DNA of 64,000 nucleotides from JAVVHH01 sp965199585 (GCA_965199585.1 CBDASI010000002.1:2170001-2234000), one strand, 5' to 3'. Positions 18,345-27,670 are shown, counted from the stretch's first letter. Translations and numbers: made by a program. The notes: generated from the letters alone by a model not told the origin.

Positions 18345-18821
18345 TCAGGACTTCGGTTCGGTTGACGGACGCATCCGCTGGTGCCGCGCGCGGGCGGCAC
18401 GCTCGATTGCGGCGGAGACCAGCGGATCCAGCCGAAGCTCGGTGTTGACGAGTTCCAGCATCCGCAACACCGGCTGGCTGGCACCCTTGTCGGCCGCGAC
18501 GATGTCGCAGGCCAACGCGTATGCCGTCTCGCGCAGGCGGGGCTCCAGCGCGTCGCGGATCATTTGGCCGGCATGCGACAGACCCTCGTCTTCGCCGAGC
18601 AGGGTGATCGCGGCGTCGGTGGCGGTGTCCAGGTCCTCGGAGCTGAACTCGAAGAACGCCGGGAGCGTCTGCACGATTCCGGACATCACGCCGATCTCCC
18701 GATCGGTGATGGCCCCGTCGGCTGCGGCCACGAGCACCATGGTGCACACCAAGGCTTCCTCGGCAGTGAGCGAGGTGCGCGTGGAGGGGAGCGGCTTATT
18801 CTTGGCAAGCGTCTTGGTCAT
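18345..18821 (-). CDS. TerB-like (tellurite resistance family) protein
   Basis: The 158-residue all-helical protein carries the TerB-family pattern: EEALVCTMVLVAAADGAITDREIGVM, an acidic EF-loop-like turn in helix two, and later a second helical repeat around YALACDIVAADKG with LRMLELVNTELRLD. TerB-like proteins are cytosolic or membrane-associated and linked to stress responses, not strictly to tellurite. Acidic residues ADG..TDRE could bind a metal. It lies ten bases behind the DinG-like helicase stop and 33 bases before the stress-type gene, all on the minus strand, which suggests joint transcription. Confidence 0.82.
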   Translation of the reverse strand: MTKTLAKNKPLPSTRTSLTAEEALVCTMVLVAAADGAITDREIGVMSGIVQTLPAFFEFSSEDLDTATDAAITLLGEDEGLSHAGQMIRDALEPRLRETAYALACDIVAADKGASQPVLRMLELVNTELRLDPLVSAAIERAARARHQRMRPSTEPKS

Positions 18822-18831
18822 GCGGTCAGTC

Positions 18832-21597
18832 TTAGCCGGGTTCGGGGTGTTTAAGGAAGGCGCGGGTCTCGGCCACGGCGTCGGCCAGTCCGACACGGCG
18901 CACCTCGACGCCCGGCGGAAACGCCGAGAGTAGGCGGCCGGGTGTGCGGCGGTCGAGCAGCACGAACACGCCGCGGTCGGTCTCGGTGCGGACCAGCCGG
19001 CCGAACGCCTGCCGCAGGCGCAGCCGGGCCTTGCCGTCGTCGTAGTCCTTCGGCCGCCCGCCGGAGAGATGGATGCGGCGCTCGCGGTGCAGAATGTCAG
19101 GGCGCGGCCAGGGGACGCGTTCGAACACCACCAGGCGCAGCGCGCGACCCGGCACGTCGACACCGTCGCGCATTGCATCGGTGCCCAGCAGGCACGAGTC
19201 CATCTCGGCGCGGAAGACGTCGACCAGCGTGGCGTTGTCCATCGCGTCGACATGCTGGGCGAGCAGCGTAATGCCGGCGGCCTCGAGTGGCTCGGCGATG
19301 CGGGCATGGACGGCCTTCAGGCGGGAGATGGCGGTGAACAGGCCGAGGCCGCCGCCGCCGGAGGCCGCGAACAACGCACGGTAGGCGCCGGCCAGCGCCT
19401 CCATCTCGAAGCCGACATCGGTGACGACGTATGCCCGGGTCTGGGCGGCATAGTCGAACGGGCTAGCGACCGAGACGCGCAGCGCGGGCGACGGGAGGTG
19501 CGCTGCACCGACGCGGGCTTCCGCCTCGGTCCACGACGCCTCCGCATCGTCCGCGCCGGTGTCGCGCAAGGTGGCCGAGGTGATGAGCAGGCCGTGGGCC
19601 GGGGCGGCCAGCGCGGCGGCGAACGGGATCGTGGGGTCAAGCCAGTGCCGATGCAGCCCGGCGTCCCGATCGGCGCCGCCGCGGCGCTCGAGCTCGAGCG
19701 TTTGCACGTATTGCGGGCGGATGCCGGGCTCCGGCGCCGGGTCGCGCAACGACTGCAGCATCGACGCCCATGACACGAGCCGGAGCTTGGCACGGCGCTC
19801 GATGGAGCGGATGGCGGCTTCGATCCGCTGGCGCTGCGCCGCGTCGAGGGCTTCGGCCTCGGTCTCGAGCAAGGACCGCAGGTGTTGGAGAAGGTTCGTT
19901 AACGGTTCTTCGATACGATGCAGGGCGCGTTGCAGCGTCTCGGCAGCATCGGGGAGGTCCGGATTGAGCGGATAAAGATCGCATTCGAGGTCGCCGAACG
20001 CGCTGCCGGGGTCGCCGGCGCAGCGGGCCAGGGCTTGCGTCCGGATTAGGCGGAGGGTGGTCTCGAACGGGCCGACCTCTTCGGTGTCGAGCAGGCGGGA
20101 GGCCCAGCCGATCCCGGGCAGGGCCCTCGCGGCCTGGAGCGCTGCGTCGAGCGAGGGTTGCAGGATGGGGTAGAGGGCCAGCAGGTCGTCGAGGCGTCGG
20201 CGCAACCCGCGGGCCCGCGAGCGTCCGCCTTCCGCACCAAGTAGCCAGCGTCGCAGGTCGGCGCCTTCGGTGCCGGTCAGCGAGGCGGCGAAGGCGCCAT
20301 CCGCGGCATCGAATACATGATGGCCTTCGTCGAACACGTAGCGGCTCGGGACCAGGTTGTCGTCGATGCCGCCCCAGGCTGCTTGGGCCATGACGAGGGC
20401 GTGATTGGCGACGACCAGGTCGGCGGTGCGGGCGCGGCGGATGGTGTGTTCGACGAAGCAGGTCCGGTAGTGCTGGCAGGCGCCATGGATGCACTCGCCG
20501 CGGCGGTCGGCGATGGCGGGAAGCAGGCCGGGGCCGAACAACTCGGTGAACCAGCCGGGGAGATCGCCGCCGGCAACGTCGCCGTCGACGGTGGCCAGCG
20601 CCCAGCGGGCAATGAGGCCGAGCGGAATGGTGGTGTCGGTGCCCGGGGAGGAGAGCTGCTCTTGATAGTTGAGGAGGCAGAGGTAATTTTCGCGGCCCTT
20701 GCGCACCACGACCCGGCGGCGCCGCTCCGCGATCGTCGGGAACAGGCGGGCGAGCTCGCCATCGATCTGGCGCTGCAGATGCCGCGTGTAGGTGCTGAGC
20801 CAGACGCTGCCGCCGTTACGCTCGGCCCAGACGCTCGCGGGCGCGACGTAGCCGAGCGTCTTCCCGGTCCCGGTGCCGGCTTCGGCCAGGACGACGGCCG
20901 GATCGCCGGCGATCTCGCGGGGCGCGAAGGCGTCGGTGACGGCGCTGGCGTAATCCGCTTGGCCGGGGCGTTGCTCGGCGCCGGGGCCGAGGATGCGGGC
21001 GAGCCGGGCGCGGGCTTCGGCGGGAAGCACCGGCAGGCTCGCCGGCGGGGCGGGCGGCGGCGTCTCTTCCCACTCGGGCAGCCGGGTCCAAACGCGGAAG
21101 GCGTCGAGTGCGGGACGTGCGGCAGGCGTGCCGAGGGCCGCCAGCACGTAAGGCGCCCACGGCCAGCCGGCCTTGCCCATCGAGGCGGCGAGCGCCGGGG
21201 CATCCTTGTTCAGCGGCAGATCGGCAGCGGCTTCGAGACGACGGAGCAGCGCTTCGGCGATGTCGGGCAGGAGGGCGGCGGCATCCTCGATGGTGCGCGG
21301 GATGCGCAGGTCGAGCGCGGCGGCCAGCCCGGCGGGCGTCGGCGGCACTGGGCGCGCGGGAATGACGAAGGCGAACAGCTGCAGCAGATCGAGGCAGGCG
21401 ATGGACGGCGCGCCGAGCCGGCGCAGCGTGGCGGGGGCGTGCACCACCAGTGGCGGATCGTTGACGTCCAATTGGCGGGCGGCGGCCGGGTTGGAGAGAG
21501 TGAGGAGTTCGCCGTCGGCGCTGAGCAAGGCGGCGCGGCCGTGCCCCGCGACGATGGCGGGGGCCTGCGGAAGCAGACTCGAAGCAAGCGACGGCAT
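18832..21597 (-). CDS. DinG-like ATP-dependent DNA helicase (Fe-S, superfamily 2)
   Basis: A 921-residue helicase. Walker A is AEAGTGTGKT at 238-247 and the Walker B box is DEGHH at 423-427. Four cysteines between them (Cys307, Cys369, Cys374, Cys380) have the layout of an XPD/DinG iron-sulfur cluster. Later motifs are LITSATL, DGVDVPG and QAFGRLVR. These 5'-3' helicases unwind D-loops, R-loops and forked DNA during repair. The first 200 residues are an N-terminal extension of unknown fold that resembles a decayed nuclease domain. It probably heads the transcript with the TerB-like and stress-type genes. Confidence 0.92.
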   Translation of the reverse strand: MPSLASSLLPQAPAIVAGHGRAALLSADGELLTLSNPAAARQLDVNDPPLVVHAPATLRRLGAPSIACLDLLQLFAFVIPARPVPPTPAGLAAALDLRIPRTIEDAAALLPDIAEALLRRLEAAADLPLNKDAPALAASMGKAGWPWAPYVLAALGTPAARPALDAFRVWTRLPEWEETPPPAPPASLPVLPAEARARLARILGPGAEQRPGQADYASAVTDAFAPREIAGDPAVVLAEAGTGTGKTLGYVAPASVWAERNGGSVWLSTYTRHLQRQIDGELARLFPTIAERRRRVVVRKGRENYLCLLNYQEQLSSPGTDTTIPLGLIARWALATVDGDVAGGDLPGWFTELFGPGLLPAIADRRGECIHGACQHYRTCFVEHTIRRARTADLVVANHALVMAQAAWGGIDDNLVPSRYVFDEGHHVFDAADGAFAASLTGTEGADLRRWLLGAEGGRSRARGLRRRLDDLLALYPILQPSLDAALQAARALPGIGWASRLLDTEEVGPFETTLRLIRTQALARCAGDPGSAFGDLECDLYPLNPDLPDAAETLQRALHRIEEPLTNLLQHLRSLLETEAEALDAAQRQRIEAAIRSIERRAKLRLVSWASMLQSLRDPAPEPGIRPQYVQTLELERRGGADRDAGLHRHWLDPTIPFAAALAAPAHGLLITSATLRDTGADDAEASWTEAEARVGAAHLPSPALRVSVASPFDYAAQTRAYVVTDVGFEMEALAGAYRALFAASGGGGLGLFTAISRLKAVHARIAEPLEAAGITLLAQHVDAMDNATLVDVFRAEMDSCLLGTDAMRDGVDVPGRALRLVVFERVPWPRPDILHRERRIHLSGGRPKDYDDGKARLRLRQAFGRLVRTETDRGVFVLLDRRTPGRLLSAFPPGVEVRRVGLADAVAETRAFLKHPEPG

Positions 21598-21689
21598 TTC
21601 GATGCTGTATCATGCGCGGGGTGGGTGGGCTAATTGGGGATGACGTGGTCTGGCGATTGACCGGGGCGGCTTGCGACCTAAGCTTGGGA

Positions 21690-23291
21690 ATGATGTCTGA
21701 CACTAAATTGACGCTGGGCGGCCTGCCGCTGCCGAAAGCTTGGCCGTTCGACGAGGCAGCGCGGATCGCGGCTCAGATGGCGGCCAGCGGGAAAGAGCTG
21801 GCGCTGTTCGAGACGGGCTACGGCCCCTCCGGGCTGCCGCATATCGGAACGTTCGGCGAAGTCGCGCGGACGAGCTGGGTGCGCCATGCCTATACGGTCT
21901 TGACGGGCAAGCCCACGCGGCTGCTGGCATTCAGCGACGACATGGACGGCTTCCGCAAGGTGCCCGACAACGTCCCCAATCGCGAGATGCTGACGCAGTT
22001 CCTGAACCGGCCGCTGACGCAGGTGCCGGACCCGTTCGGGACTCATGCGAGCTTCGGCGAACACAACAACGCGCGGCTGCGAGCGTTCCTGGACGGCTTT
22101 GGGTTCGACTACGAGTTCGCGTCGAGCACCGAATACTACCGCAGTGGGCGGTTCGACGACGCGCTGATGCGGGTCGCCGAAGTGCATGACGAAATCGTCG
22201 CGATCATCGCGCCGACGCTCGGGGCTGAGCGACGAGCGACTTATTCACCCTTCCTGCCCATCAATCCGCGGGACGGGACGGTGATGCAGGTCCTGATCGA
22301 GCGCGTCGACGCGGCGGCGGGCACCCTGCTCTGGACCGATCCGGCGACCGGCGAGCGGTCCGAGACGGCTATCCGCGGCGGCGCCTGCAAGCTGCAATGG
22401 AAAGCCGACTGGGCGATGCGCTGGTATGCGCTCGGCGTCGATTACGAGATGTCCGGCAAGGATCTGATCGACAGCGTCAAACTGTCGGGCAAGGTGTGCC
22501 GCGCGCTCGGGGCACCGCCGCCGGTCGGCTACACCTACGAGCTGTTCCTAGACGAGAACAGCCAAAAGATTAGCAAGAGCAAGGGCAACGGCCTGTCGGT
22601 CGAGCAATGGCTCCAATACGCCCCGGCGGAGAGCTTATCGCAATACATGTACAACTCGCCACAGCGGGCCAAACGGCTGTTCTTCGACGTGATCCCGCGC
22701 GCGGTCGACGAGTTTATCGCCAATGCGGCCAAGCTGGACGGACAGCCCGACGAGGCGAAATACGTCAACCCGGCCTGGCACATCATCGGCGGGCGTAATC
22801 AGGACTTCCGCAGCCCGGTGCCGTTCTCGATGCTGCTCAACCTGGCCAGCGTCGTGAACGCCGAAACGCCGGACATGCTGTGGGGCTTCCTGCGGCGCTA
22901 CAGCCCGGACGCCGCGCCCGGCAAAAGCGCGTTCGTCGACGGCATGGTGGACCGGGCGATCGCCTACTATCGCGACGTGGTCCGGCCGCAGAAGCGGTTT
23001 CGCGCGCCGAGCGAGATGGAGCGCGTGGCGCTGGCCGACCTGGCTGGAGTGTTGGCCGCTTTGCCGGCCGGGTCGGACGCGGAGGCGATCCAGAACGCTG
23101 TCTATGAGGTCGGCAAGCGCTACCCGTTCCCGGACCTGAAAGCGTGGTTCGGATGCCTCTACCAGGTCCTGCTCGGGCAGGCGGAAGGGCCGCGGTTCGG
23201 CGGCTTCGTCGCCCTCTATGGTATCGACGAGACCGTGACGCTGATCCAGACATCGCTGGCGGCAAACCGGTCCGCGGCGGACGCCGCCTGA
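21690..23291 (+). CDS. lysK: lysyl-tRNA synthetase, class I
   Basis: About 533 residues with the class I LysRS hallmarks: the HIGH-equivalent HIGTFGE at 51-57 and the KMSKS-equivalent KISKS at 293-297, in a protein unrelated to the common class II LysS. It charges tRNA-Lys with lysine. Class I LysRS is standard in many alphaproteobacteria and archaea. Two adjacent ATG codons, at 21690 and 21693, are both plausible starts, and the frame is open further upstream without a good site. Its stop overlaps the start of the MprF-like gene by one base (TGATG), so the two are translationally coupled. Confidence 0.95.
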   Translation: MMSDTKLTLGGLPLPKAWPFDEAARIAAQMAASGKELALFETGYGPSGLPHIGTFGEVARTSWVRHAYTVLTGKPTRLLAFSDDMDGFRKVPDNVPNREMLTQFLNRPLTQVPDPFGTHASFGEHNNARLRAFLDGFGFDYEFASSTEYYRSGRFDDALMRVAEVHDEIVAIIAPTLGAERRATYSPFLPINPRDGTVMQVLIERVDAAAGTLLWTDPATGERSETAIRGGACKLQWKADWAMRWYALGVDYEMSGKDLIDSVKLSGKVCRALGAPPPVGYTYELFLDENSQKISKSKGNGLSVEQWLQYAPAESLSQYMYNSPQRAKRLFFDVIPRAVDEFIANAAKLDGQPDEAKYVNPAWHIIGGRNQDFRSPVPFSMLLNLASVVNAETPDMLWGFLRRYSPDAAPGKSAFVDGMVDRAIAYYRDVVRPQKRFRAPSEMERVALADLAGVLAALPAGSDAEAIQNAVYEVGKRYPFPDLKAWFGCLYQVLLGQAEGPRFGGFVALYGIDETVTLIQTSLAANRSAADAA

Positions 23292-25321
23292 TGCTGCCAG
23301 TGCTGAAAAAGCTGGCCCGGTCACTGCCGGCGCTGCTCGGCGTCATGCTTCTGGGCGGGGCGATCTATGTGGTCTGGAACGAGTTCCGGCATCTCAAGAT
23401 CGCCGACATCCGAGCCGCCCTGGCCGAGATCCCGCCGCGGGCGCTGGTGGTGTCGTTCATCTGGACGGTGCTGTCCTATGGCGTGCTGACGTTCTACGAC
23501 CGGTTGGGCACGATCTTCGCTGGCAACAAGGTGAGCTACCGCCGGGTCGCGTTCGCGTCGTTCTGCGCCTATGCGCTGTCGCACAATCTCGGTTTCGCGG
23601 CGGTGTCCGGCGCGGCGGTGCGATATCGGCTCTATGCGCATTGGGGTCTTTCGCCGGTCCAGATCGCCAAGGTCATTGCCTTTTGCAGCCTGACGTTCGG
23701 GCTGGGCGGCATGGTGCTAGGCGGGTGCATCCTGTTCCTCGAGCCGGAAGCGGTGCCGTTCCTAGGTGCGCTGATCCCGCATTGGGGCATGTATCTCATC
23801 GGCGCAGCGATGTGGGGCATCGTGGTGGGCTATATCAGCCTGTCACGGTTCGTCGGTAAGTTCACGGTATTCGGCATCGAGATCGAGCTGCCGCACTGGA
23901 AGATGGCGTTCGTGCAGGTCGCGCTCGCCACGGTCGACGTCGCGGTGACGGCGGCGATCATGTACCAGCTCCTGCCGGACGCGCCGAACCTGACGTTCGT
24001 CCGGTTCCTGGGCGTCTATCTCAGCTCCTACTCGGCCGGCTTGGCGGCCAACGTGCCGGGTGGGCTCGGCGTGTTCGACGCGGCGATGCTGCTGGGGCTC
24101 AAGCCATACATGTCTGAGGCACGCATCCTCGGCGGGATCGTCGTGTTCCGGCTCTATTACTACATCATCCCGCTGTTCATCGCCGGCACGCTGTTTTCGG
24201 GCAACGAGATCCTGCTGCGCGGCGGGGCGCTGTTCCGCCGCAAGGGCGCGCGGGGCAAGGCCGCCGAGACGACTCCGGCCAGGTCGGTGTTCAGCGAACG
24301 CAGCTTTGCGGTGGTGGCCTCAACCGGGTCGGTGGCGCTGTGCGGGGCGATGCTGCTGGCGATCGGCGTGCTGGACGACAAGCCGGCCTTCCCGTGGTTC
24401 GACGCCGACTTCGCGGAGGCGGCGGCCAATGCAGGGCAGTTCATCCCCTCGCTGATCGGGGCGGCGCTGATGGTTCTGGCCATCGGGCTGACCCGGCGCG
24501 TGACGCTGGCCTGGCTGATGACGATCATTATGCTGCTGGCTGGTGCCTTTTACACCATGGCGCAGGGCGCCTCGAGCTGGGTCCCGGCGGTGTTGCTGCT
24601 GACGGCATTGCTGATCGCGCCGTTCCGCGGCGCCTATTACCGGCATGCCCGACTGATCGCCCGGCCGCTGCAGCCAGGGACGCTGGTGCCACTGCTGGTC
24701 CTGGCGGTGTGTGCGCTGAACCTGACGCTTCTGGAGCCCAAGGTGCGCGGGCTGGCCGAGAACAGCCTGTTCGACTTGGTGATGTCGCCCGATTTCTCCA
24801 ACGGTTCGCGGGTGACGCTGGCGCTGGTGGTGTTGCTGGGGCTCTACGCGCTCTGGCGGTTGATCCGGCCGGTGCGGGTGGGTTGGCTGGCCTGGGCCGG
24901 GGAGGGGCGGCTGCGCTATGCGGCACTCGGGATGACACCGCCGGCCAATGCCGACGGGGTCGTGTTCGGGGAGAGCGAGCGAGCGGCCATCCCGTTCCGC
25001 CGGGTCGGTCGGGTCTTGCTCGGGCTCGGCGATCCGGCGGGCGCGGAATCCGATCGGGTGTCCGCAGTGTGGAACTTGCGAGACCTCGCGTTGCAAGAGC
25101 GGCGTGACCCGGCGGTCTATCGCGGGGGCTCGGCCCTAGCAAAGGTGTATGAGGATCTCGGGCTGACGCCGGTGGCGCTCGGCGTCGACGGCTTGGTCTC
25201 GATGGAGCCGTCGACGAAGTCGAGCGAATTCCTCTATTGCCTGGCGGAACGGGACCTAGGGGTTTTGGTGCCGATGCTGCCGGAGGTGGCGAGCGTGCCG
25301 ATGCGGGACGCCGCCGATTAG
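23291..25321 (+). CDS. MprF-like membrane protein: flippase domain plus a shortened synthase region
   Basis: A 676-residue protein. Residues 1-312 form the N-terminal flippase unit of lysylphosphatidylglycerol synthases, with the family mark NVPGGLGVFDAAML. Residues 340-560 hold a second membrane block. The last 110 residues resemble the first lobe of the DUF2156 aminoacyl-transferase domain (VFGESERAAIPFRRVG, LGLGDPAG, YEDLGLTPVALG), but the second lobe that completes the active site is missing. The next gene runs in from the opposite strand, so no remainder lies downstream. MprF uses Lys-tRNA to modify phosphatidylglycerol, which fits the coupling to lysK. Synthase activity here is doubtful. 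Confidence 0.8.
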   Translation: MLPVLKKLARSLPALLGVMLLGGAIYVVWNEFRHLKIADIRAALAEIPPRALVVSFIWTVLSYGVLTFYDRLGTIFAGNKVSYRRVAFASFCAYALSHNLGFAAVSGAAVRYRLYAHWGLSPVQIAKVIAFCSLTFGLGGMVLGGCILFLEPEAVPFLGALIPHWGMYLIGAAMWGIVVGYISLSRFVGKFTVFGIEIELPHWKMAFVQVALATVDVAVTAAIMYQLLPDAPNLTFVRFLGVYLSSYSAGLAANVPGGLGVFDAAMLLGLKPYMSEARILGGIVVFRLYYYIIPLFIAGTLFSGNEILLRGGALFRRKGARGKAAETTPARSVFSERSFAVVASTGSVALCGAMLLAIGVLDDKPAFPWFDADFAEAAANAGQFIPSLIGAALMVLAIGLTRRVTLAWLMTIIMLLAGAFYTMAQGASSWVPAVLLLTALLIAPFRGAYYRHARLIARPLQPGTLVPLLVLAVCALNLTLLEPKVRGLAENSLFDLVMSPDFSNGSRVTLALVVLLGLYALWRLIRPVRVGWLAWAGEGRLRYAALGMTPPANADGVVFGESERAAIPFRRVGRVLLGLGDPAGAESDRVSAVWNLRDLALQERRDPAVYRGGSALAKVYEDLGLTPVALGVDGLVSMEPSTKSSEFLYCLAERDLGVLVPMLPEVASVPMRDAAD

Positions 25322-26106
25322 CGCTGGCGGAGGTTGATGGCGCTCTGCGGACTGGGCTGGACGCCGATGCCGAGCATCTGGATCCCGCCGAACATGCTAG
25401 GAGCCGGCTTTGCGGGCGCGAAGGCGCCGAAGTTGAAGCTGGCCGGTGGCATGGCGGCGAAGCGGACGTTGCTGGGAGGCCAGATGCCGTAAGGTCCGTT
25501 GGCCTTGGCACCACCGGTCGCCGTGCTCGACGCACCCATCGGGGTCATGACGCGGCCGAAGACGAGACGCTGATACTGCTCGCCGAATTCCGGCGTGCTG
25601 GAGTGATACCAGGCGGTGGCCAGTGGCCAGTCGCGCGTCTGTTGATATAAGGCCGTGAGAAACTTGACGGCGTAGCGCGCATTGGTCCCGGGGTCGAACG
25701 CCGCGTCGAGATCGGCAAACGCGGTCGGGTGATGCATCAGGTTAACCTGCATGCAGCCGACGTCTATGCTGCGCTTTCCCTTGGCCTGCAACGCCTGCAC
25801 GGCGGCGATCACCTCGGGCTTGCTCTCGAAGAAATAGCCGACGCCATCGACGTTGATGGTCCACGGCCAGGCACGCACCCGTCCGGTGGAGGCGTCGAGC
25901 CGGCCGCTCTCCACGCGGGCGATCGAGGGCAGCAGCTTGTCGGGCGCGCGGCCCGGTAGCTTGGCAGCCGACGCGATAGCGGCGTCACACTCGGCGTACG
26001 GGGAGATGGCGACCGGAGCGGGCAACGATGCCGGCGCGACCACCGGGTCGGCTAGGGCCGGCGACGAAACCAGCCCGGCGAGCAACAGGAATTTGCGCAT
26101 GCTCAA
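25318..26106 (-). CDS. lytic transglycosylase (SLT domain), exported
   Basis: This 262-residue protein opens with a signal peptide (MSMRKFLLLAGLVSSPALA, cleavage likely after ALA). Residues 60-175 form an SLT-type lysozyme-like domain with the catalytic glutamate in IARVESGR, a GCMQVNLMHH block and the helix ARYAVKFLTALYQQTRDW. It should cleave peptidoglycan in the periplasm. A proline-rich tail of about 70 residues has no recognised domain. The ATG overlaps the stop of the acyl-CoA dehydrogenase gene (ATGA), so both are read from one mRNA. A second ATG two codons later is an alternative start. Confidence 0.9.
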   Translation of the reverse strand: MSMRKFLLLAGLVSSPALADPVVAPASLPAPVAISPYAECDAAIASAAKLPGRAPDKLLPSIARVESGRLDASTGRVRAWPWTINVDGVGYFFESKPEVIAAVQALQAKGKRSIDVGCMQVNLMHHPTAFADLDAAFDPGTNARYAVKFLTALYQQTRDWPLATAWYHSSTPEFGEQYQRLVFGRVMTPMGASSTATGGAKANGPYGIWPPSNVRFAAMPPASFNFGAFAPAKPAPSMFGGIQMLGIGVQPSPQSAINLRQR

Positions 26107-27242
26107 GCGGGGATGAGCCCACCGAGGCGGGCGAGCGCCGCGAGGTGCGTGTCTGTATCGCCGACCGATCGTTCGATCATGGTCATGCGTTTGAAGAAAT
26201 GTCCCACAGCGTACTCCATTGTGACGCCGATGCCGCCATGCAGCTGCACCGCTTCCTGACCGATGTGCCGGCCACTACGTCCGATCTGGACTTTTGCCGC
26301 GTGCATGGCCCGTTGACGTTCGATCGCAGTCTCATCTGACGCCATCATTGTGGCAAAAATAGACATGCTACGGGCTTGTTCGAGGCTGACATACATGTCG
26401 ACCGCCCGATGCTGCAACGCCTGATTCTCACCGATCGATTTACCGAACTGTTTGCGGGTTTTTAGATACTCGGTCGTCAGATCCATCATCGACTGCATGA
26501 CGCCCACGGATTCGGCAGCAAGGGCCGCCAACAGCTCGTCCTGCGCCCATTCCAGGCCTGGCAACGCCTCGGACGGGTCGCCGAGCGCCTCGGCGGCTGC
26601 GCCCTCGAATTCGATCTCGGCAGCGCGCATGCCGTCTTGCGTCGGATAGCCCCGGCGGGAAACGCCCGCGGCGCCGGCCTCGACCAGGAACAGGCCGACG
26701 CCATGACGGGCGCGTTCGTCGCCATCCGTGCGCGCCGTCACCAGCAGCGTGTCGGCGCTGTCGCCGGCCAGGACGAGGCTCTTGGCGCCGGTAATGGTCC
26801 AGCCATCGCCGCTGCGGGTCGCCTTGGTCTTGATGTCGTTTAGGCTGTAGCGGGACTGCCGCTCGACCTGCGCGTAGGCGAGAACCCGCTCGCCGGCGGC
26901 GATCTCCGGCACGAGGCGGGCGCGTTGCTCGGGCGTGGCGCAGTGGTGCAGCAGCGAGGCGCCCATGATGGCGGTCGGGATGTAAGGCTCGACCACGAGG
27001 GCGCGGCCGAAGGCTTCCATGACGATGGCGATCTCGGTGCGGCCGCCGCCGAAGCCGCCATCCGCCTCGGAGAACGGAAGGCCGAGTAGGCCAAGCTCGG
27101 CCATCTGGGCCCAGGCACTCCGGCTCCACCCGTCCGCTTCGGCGCGGAAGCCGCGGCGGGCTTCGAAGCCGTATCGGTCGGCGATGAAGCGGTCGACGCT
27201 GTCTTTTAGGAGGCGCTGCTCGTCGGAAAGGTCGAAATCCAT
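26103..27242 (-). CDS. acyl-CoA dehydrogenase
   Basis: A 379-residue flavoprotein of the acyl-CoA dehydrogenase family. It has the N-terminal helical domain (DFDLSDEQRLLKDSVDRFIA), the FAD-binding beta domain (AYAQVERQSRY, GWTITGAKSLVLAG), the helix YLKTRKQFGKSIGENQALQH and the C-terminal FAD-contact segment AVQLHGGIGVTMEYAVG. The sequence is of the PimD/steroid-type subunits, which often work as unequal pairs. No partner subunit is adjacent. It introduces a double bond into an acyl-CoA. It is the first gene before the lytic transglycosylase, an odd pairing that may simply reflect compact packing. Confidence 0.92.
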   Translation of the reverse strand: MDFDLSDEQRLLKDSVDRFIADRYGFEARRGFRAEADGWSRSAWAQMAELGLLGLPFSEADGGFGGGRTEIAIVMEAFGRALVVEPYIPTAIMGASLLHHCATPEQRARLVPEIAAGERVLAYAQVERQSRYSLNDIKTKATRSGDGWTITGAKSLVLAGDSADTLLVTARTDGDERARHGVGLFLVEAGAAGVSRRGYPTQDGMRAAEIEFEGAAAEALGDPSEALPGLEWAQDELLAALAAESVGVMQSMMDLTTEYLKTRKQFGKSIGENQALQHRAVDMYVSLEQARSMSIFATMMASDETAIERQRAMHAAKVQIGRSGRHIGQEAVQLHGGIGVTMEYAVGHFFKRMTMIERSVGDTDTHLAALARLGGLIPA

Positions 27243-27321
27243 GGCGTTCCCCGCGTATGGCTGTTGGTGCCGGTTGGCGCAGCCAATAGCCTATCCAGCG
27301 CGGGGGACAAAGGTGAGGTAT

Positions 27322-27355
27322 GCTCCCTCACCCGCCGGGCGGCGGGCGAGGGAGC
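27322..27355 (-). terminator. GC-rich hairpin between entericidin and acyl-CoA dehydrogenase genes
   Basis: A 15-base stem with one G-T mismatch (27322-27336 with 27341-27355) and a four-base GGGC loop lies just past the entericidin stop codon on the minus strand. No T run follows, so it may be a factor-assisted terminator or a dispersed extragenic repeat. The remaining 80 bases to the dehydrogenase start show no clear promoter. Confidence 0.6.
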
Positions 27356-27361
27356 CCGGTA

Positions 27362-27514
27362 TTAGAGGCCGCGCTTGACGTCGGCGGCGCCGCGAGTGAC
27401 GGCGGCGCCGCCGGCGCTGACGTCCTGACCGGCACCGGCCACGGTGTTGCAGGCGGAGAGGAGCGGCAGGGCAGCCGCTAGGACGAGCGCGGCGAGTAGC
27501 GTGCGAGACAGCAT
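27362..27514 (-). CDS. entericidin A/B family small lipoprotein
   Basis: A 50-residue protein with a lipoprotein signal: a basic start, a hydrophobic run, and the lipobox LLSAC at residues 18-22. The mature part (CNTVAGAGQDVSAGGAAVTR) matches the entericidin family, small membrane lipoproteins first described as an antidote/toxin pair in enterobacteria. In alphaproteobacteria they occur singly and their role is unclear. A GAGGATC ribosome site precedes the ATG. It is monocistronic, with a hairpin downstream, and divergent from accB across 156 bases that contain no other recognisable gene. Confidence 0.85.
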   Translation of the reverse strand: MLSRTLLAALVLAAALPLLSACNTVAGAGQDVSAGGAAVTRGAADVKRGL

Positions 27515-27670
27515 TTTGAGATCCTCGGCCAGTGTTACGGCATCAGGTTTCCACGGGTGAGGCCAGGGTTCAAGCGCGTGTATTGGACGCGCTCGCGGCA
27601 CCATGGTAGGGCGCGCGACGCTGCGGCGGCATGTCACGCGTGCCACAGGCGCGCAGGCTGAGGATAAACG

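Noticed and set aside
24900..25321. Frameshift explaining the short MprF synthase region
   Set aside because: No continuation of the synthase domain is found in any frame downstream, where the lytic transglycosylase gene begins on the opposite strand. A deletion remains possible but not a simple frameshift.
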